Origin: JBKJVQ01 sp046717125
Lineage (GTDB): Bacteria; Pseudomonadota; Alphaproteobacteria; Rhizobiales; Methyloligellaceae
Direction: 5' to 3'
NCBI GenBank assembly: GCA_046717125.1
Contig: JBKJVQ010000029.1
Location: forward strand, 1 to 6,098
DNA: 6,098 nt
The notes under the pieces are model-generated. The model was not told where the DNA came from. It did not search any database and was given only the letters and a program-made list of their open reading frames with translations. This document shows positions 5,324-6,098 of the stretch, one piece after another (position 1 is the stretch's first letter; the number at the start of each line of letters is the position of its first letter). Made by a program: the position numbers and the translations under genes.

Positions 5324-6098
5324 CTAATTCGGCAACGGCTTGAGATCGAGCGGACCCTCATTGCCTCCGGCGCTCGCCGCGCCCTGGCGCTTTTCGGGCT
5401 TCTTGTCCCCCGCCTCGTCCTTCCCGCTTTCGCCCTTGCCCTTGCCGAGTTTCTGCTGCAGCGCCTTGCCTTGGCTCGGCATGAACAACCCCTTGACCCG
5501 GCCGCCGCCTGCGCCGCCCGCGACGCCGCTACCGGCCGTGTCGAAGCGGCTCTGTCCCGATTTCAGGTCCACGACAAGCTTGTCGCCACGGATCACGTTT
5601 TCGCCCTGGGACAGAACGACATTGCCGCCGATTGTCACGACCTGCGATGCCACGTCAAACAGCGCCCAGTCGCTTGTGGCGGACTGGTCCTTGTCGGTCG
5701 ACAGAAGAACCTTGCCCCGCGCCTGGATGGTCTTGATCTGGGCTTTCTGCTTCTCGCCCTCGGCGGCCTTTATCTTCTTCTCGCCCTCGGCCGCCTTGAC
5801 CGGCTCTGCCTGGCCTTCGCGCCTCTCGTCGTCCCCGCCGCTGGCCAGCGCGCCCGCGCCCTGCCCTTCGTAGACGACTTCGAGCTCGTTCGACTGGAGC
5901 GTCATGCCGCCCTGCTTAGCCTTGACGTTGCCTTTGAAGATCGCGGTCTTTTTAGTGTCGTCCACCTCGAGCGTGTCGGATTCGATGTCGATCGGTTCAT
6001 TCGAATTCCCAGACAGACCTTTGAGATTGTCCGACAACGCCCCTTGCGCCAATGCGGCCGGGCCGCCCATGAAAACCGCGCCGGCGATTGCGGCGGTC
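5324..6098 (-). CDS. lptA: LPS transport periplasmic protein LptA (5' end outside window)
   Basis: LptA is the periplasmic OstA-domain protein that forms the beta-jellyroll bridge carrying lipopolysaccharide from LptC to LptD. The visible part starts inside a hydrophobic signal peptide (TAAIAGAVFMGGPAALAQG) with a likely cleavage at ALA|Q; the Met codon at 6070 lies within it, so the real start is beyond base 6098. Counting from that Met, the OstA domain begins at PIDIESDTLEVDDTKKTAIF (26-45) and resumes with QARGKVLLSTDKDQSATSDW (116-135), VTIGGNVVLSQGENVIRGDKL and VKGLFMP (192-198). It is split by a charged insert at about 70-111. The C-terminal tail of about 50 residues (KGKGESGKDEAGDKKPEKR) is low-complexity. 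The stop TAG (5326-5324) is one base from the downstream repeat element. Confidence 0.92.
   Translation of the reverse strand, partial: TAAIAGAVFMGGPAALAQGALSDNLKGLSGNSNEPIDIESDTLEVDDTKKTAIFKGNVKAKQGGMTLQSNELEVVYEGQGAGALASGGDDERREGQAEPVKAAEGEKKIKAAEGEKQKAQIKTIQARGKVLLSTDKDQSATSDWALFDVASQVVTIGGNVVLSQGENVIRGDKLVVDLKSGQSRFDTAGSGVAGGAGGGRVKGLFMPSQGKALQQKLGKGKGESGKDEAGDKKPEKRQGAASAGGNEGPLDLKPLPN
5750..5797 (-). repeat. Short in-frame duplication inside lptA
   Basis: Two 21-bp copies (5750-5770 and 5777-5797) differ at one base and are separated by 6 bp, a 27-bp period. They encode KAAEGEK twice (KAAEGEKKIKAAEGEK). The copies lie in the charged insert that divides the OstA domain, where extra length probably loops out of the beta-jellyroll. 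Confidence 0.85.

Noticed and set aside
5340..5873. A 177-codon plus-strand frame rich in Ser/Pro/Leu opposite lptA
   Set aside because: This is the antisense shadow of the low-complexity Lys/Glu/Gly regions of lptA; apparent hydrophobic stretches come from reverse-complemented charged codons.
1..6098. CRISPR array, tRNA/rRNA, defence or toxin-antitoxin system
   Set aside because: I looked for regularly spaced repeats, cloverleaf-like segments and known system proteins and found none; apart from the integrase wreckage, the genes are conserved core genes.

Overview
The window looks like chromosomal DNA of a high-GC alphaproteobacterium of the order Hyphomicrobiales (Rhizobiales). The evidence is the conserved gene cluster lptA-lptB-rpoN-ptsN running on the minus strand, facing a plus-strand small heat-shock gene and a DUF1150 gene. 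The protein sequences and the CTCTAGAG-bounded intergenic repeats also fit this order. A methylotroph-like family such as Methylocystaceae/Beijerinckiaceae is a guess that I cannot confirm from sequence alone.

Layout. Bases 1-642 hold wreckage of tyrosine-recombinase (phage/island integrase) genes: a frameshifted plus-strand fragment and a rearranged minus-strand fragment, joined so that a 114-bp near-identical segment lies in inverted orientation (1-114 and 353-466). Bases 692-827 look like a heat-shock control region, with an RpoH-like promoter followed by a leader that could be a ROSE-type RNA thermometer. Next come a class A Hsp20 chaperone gene (828-1256, +) and a DUF1150 gene (1329-1595, +). 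A bidirectional terminator at 1625-1656 separates these from the minus-strand cluster.

The minus-strand cluster, in transcription order, is lptA (5' end outside the window; 6098-5324), lptB (5122-4283), rpoN (4090-2504) and ptsN (2132-1668). LptA and LptB are the periplasmic bridge protein and the ATPase of the lipopolysaccharide export machine. RpoN is sigma-54 and PtsN is the nitrogen-related EIIA protein, so the cluster joins envelope biogenesis with nitrogen/carbon control, as is usual in this order. Two things depart from the usual arrangement. The hpf (ribosome hibernation factor) gene normally found between rpoN and ptsN is absent and is replaced by about 370 bp without a recognisable gene. 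Both the lptA-lptB and lptB-rpoN junctions carry palindromic repeat elements that abut or overlap the upstream stop codon.

I see no CRISPR array, tRNA, rRNA or clearly new defence system. The most interesting points are the inverted integrase remnant, the candidate heat-shock RNA thermometer, the stop-codon-abutting repeats, the missing hpf, and in-frame duplications in the linkers of RpoN and LptA.
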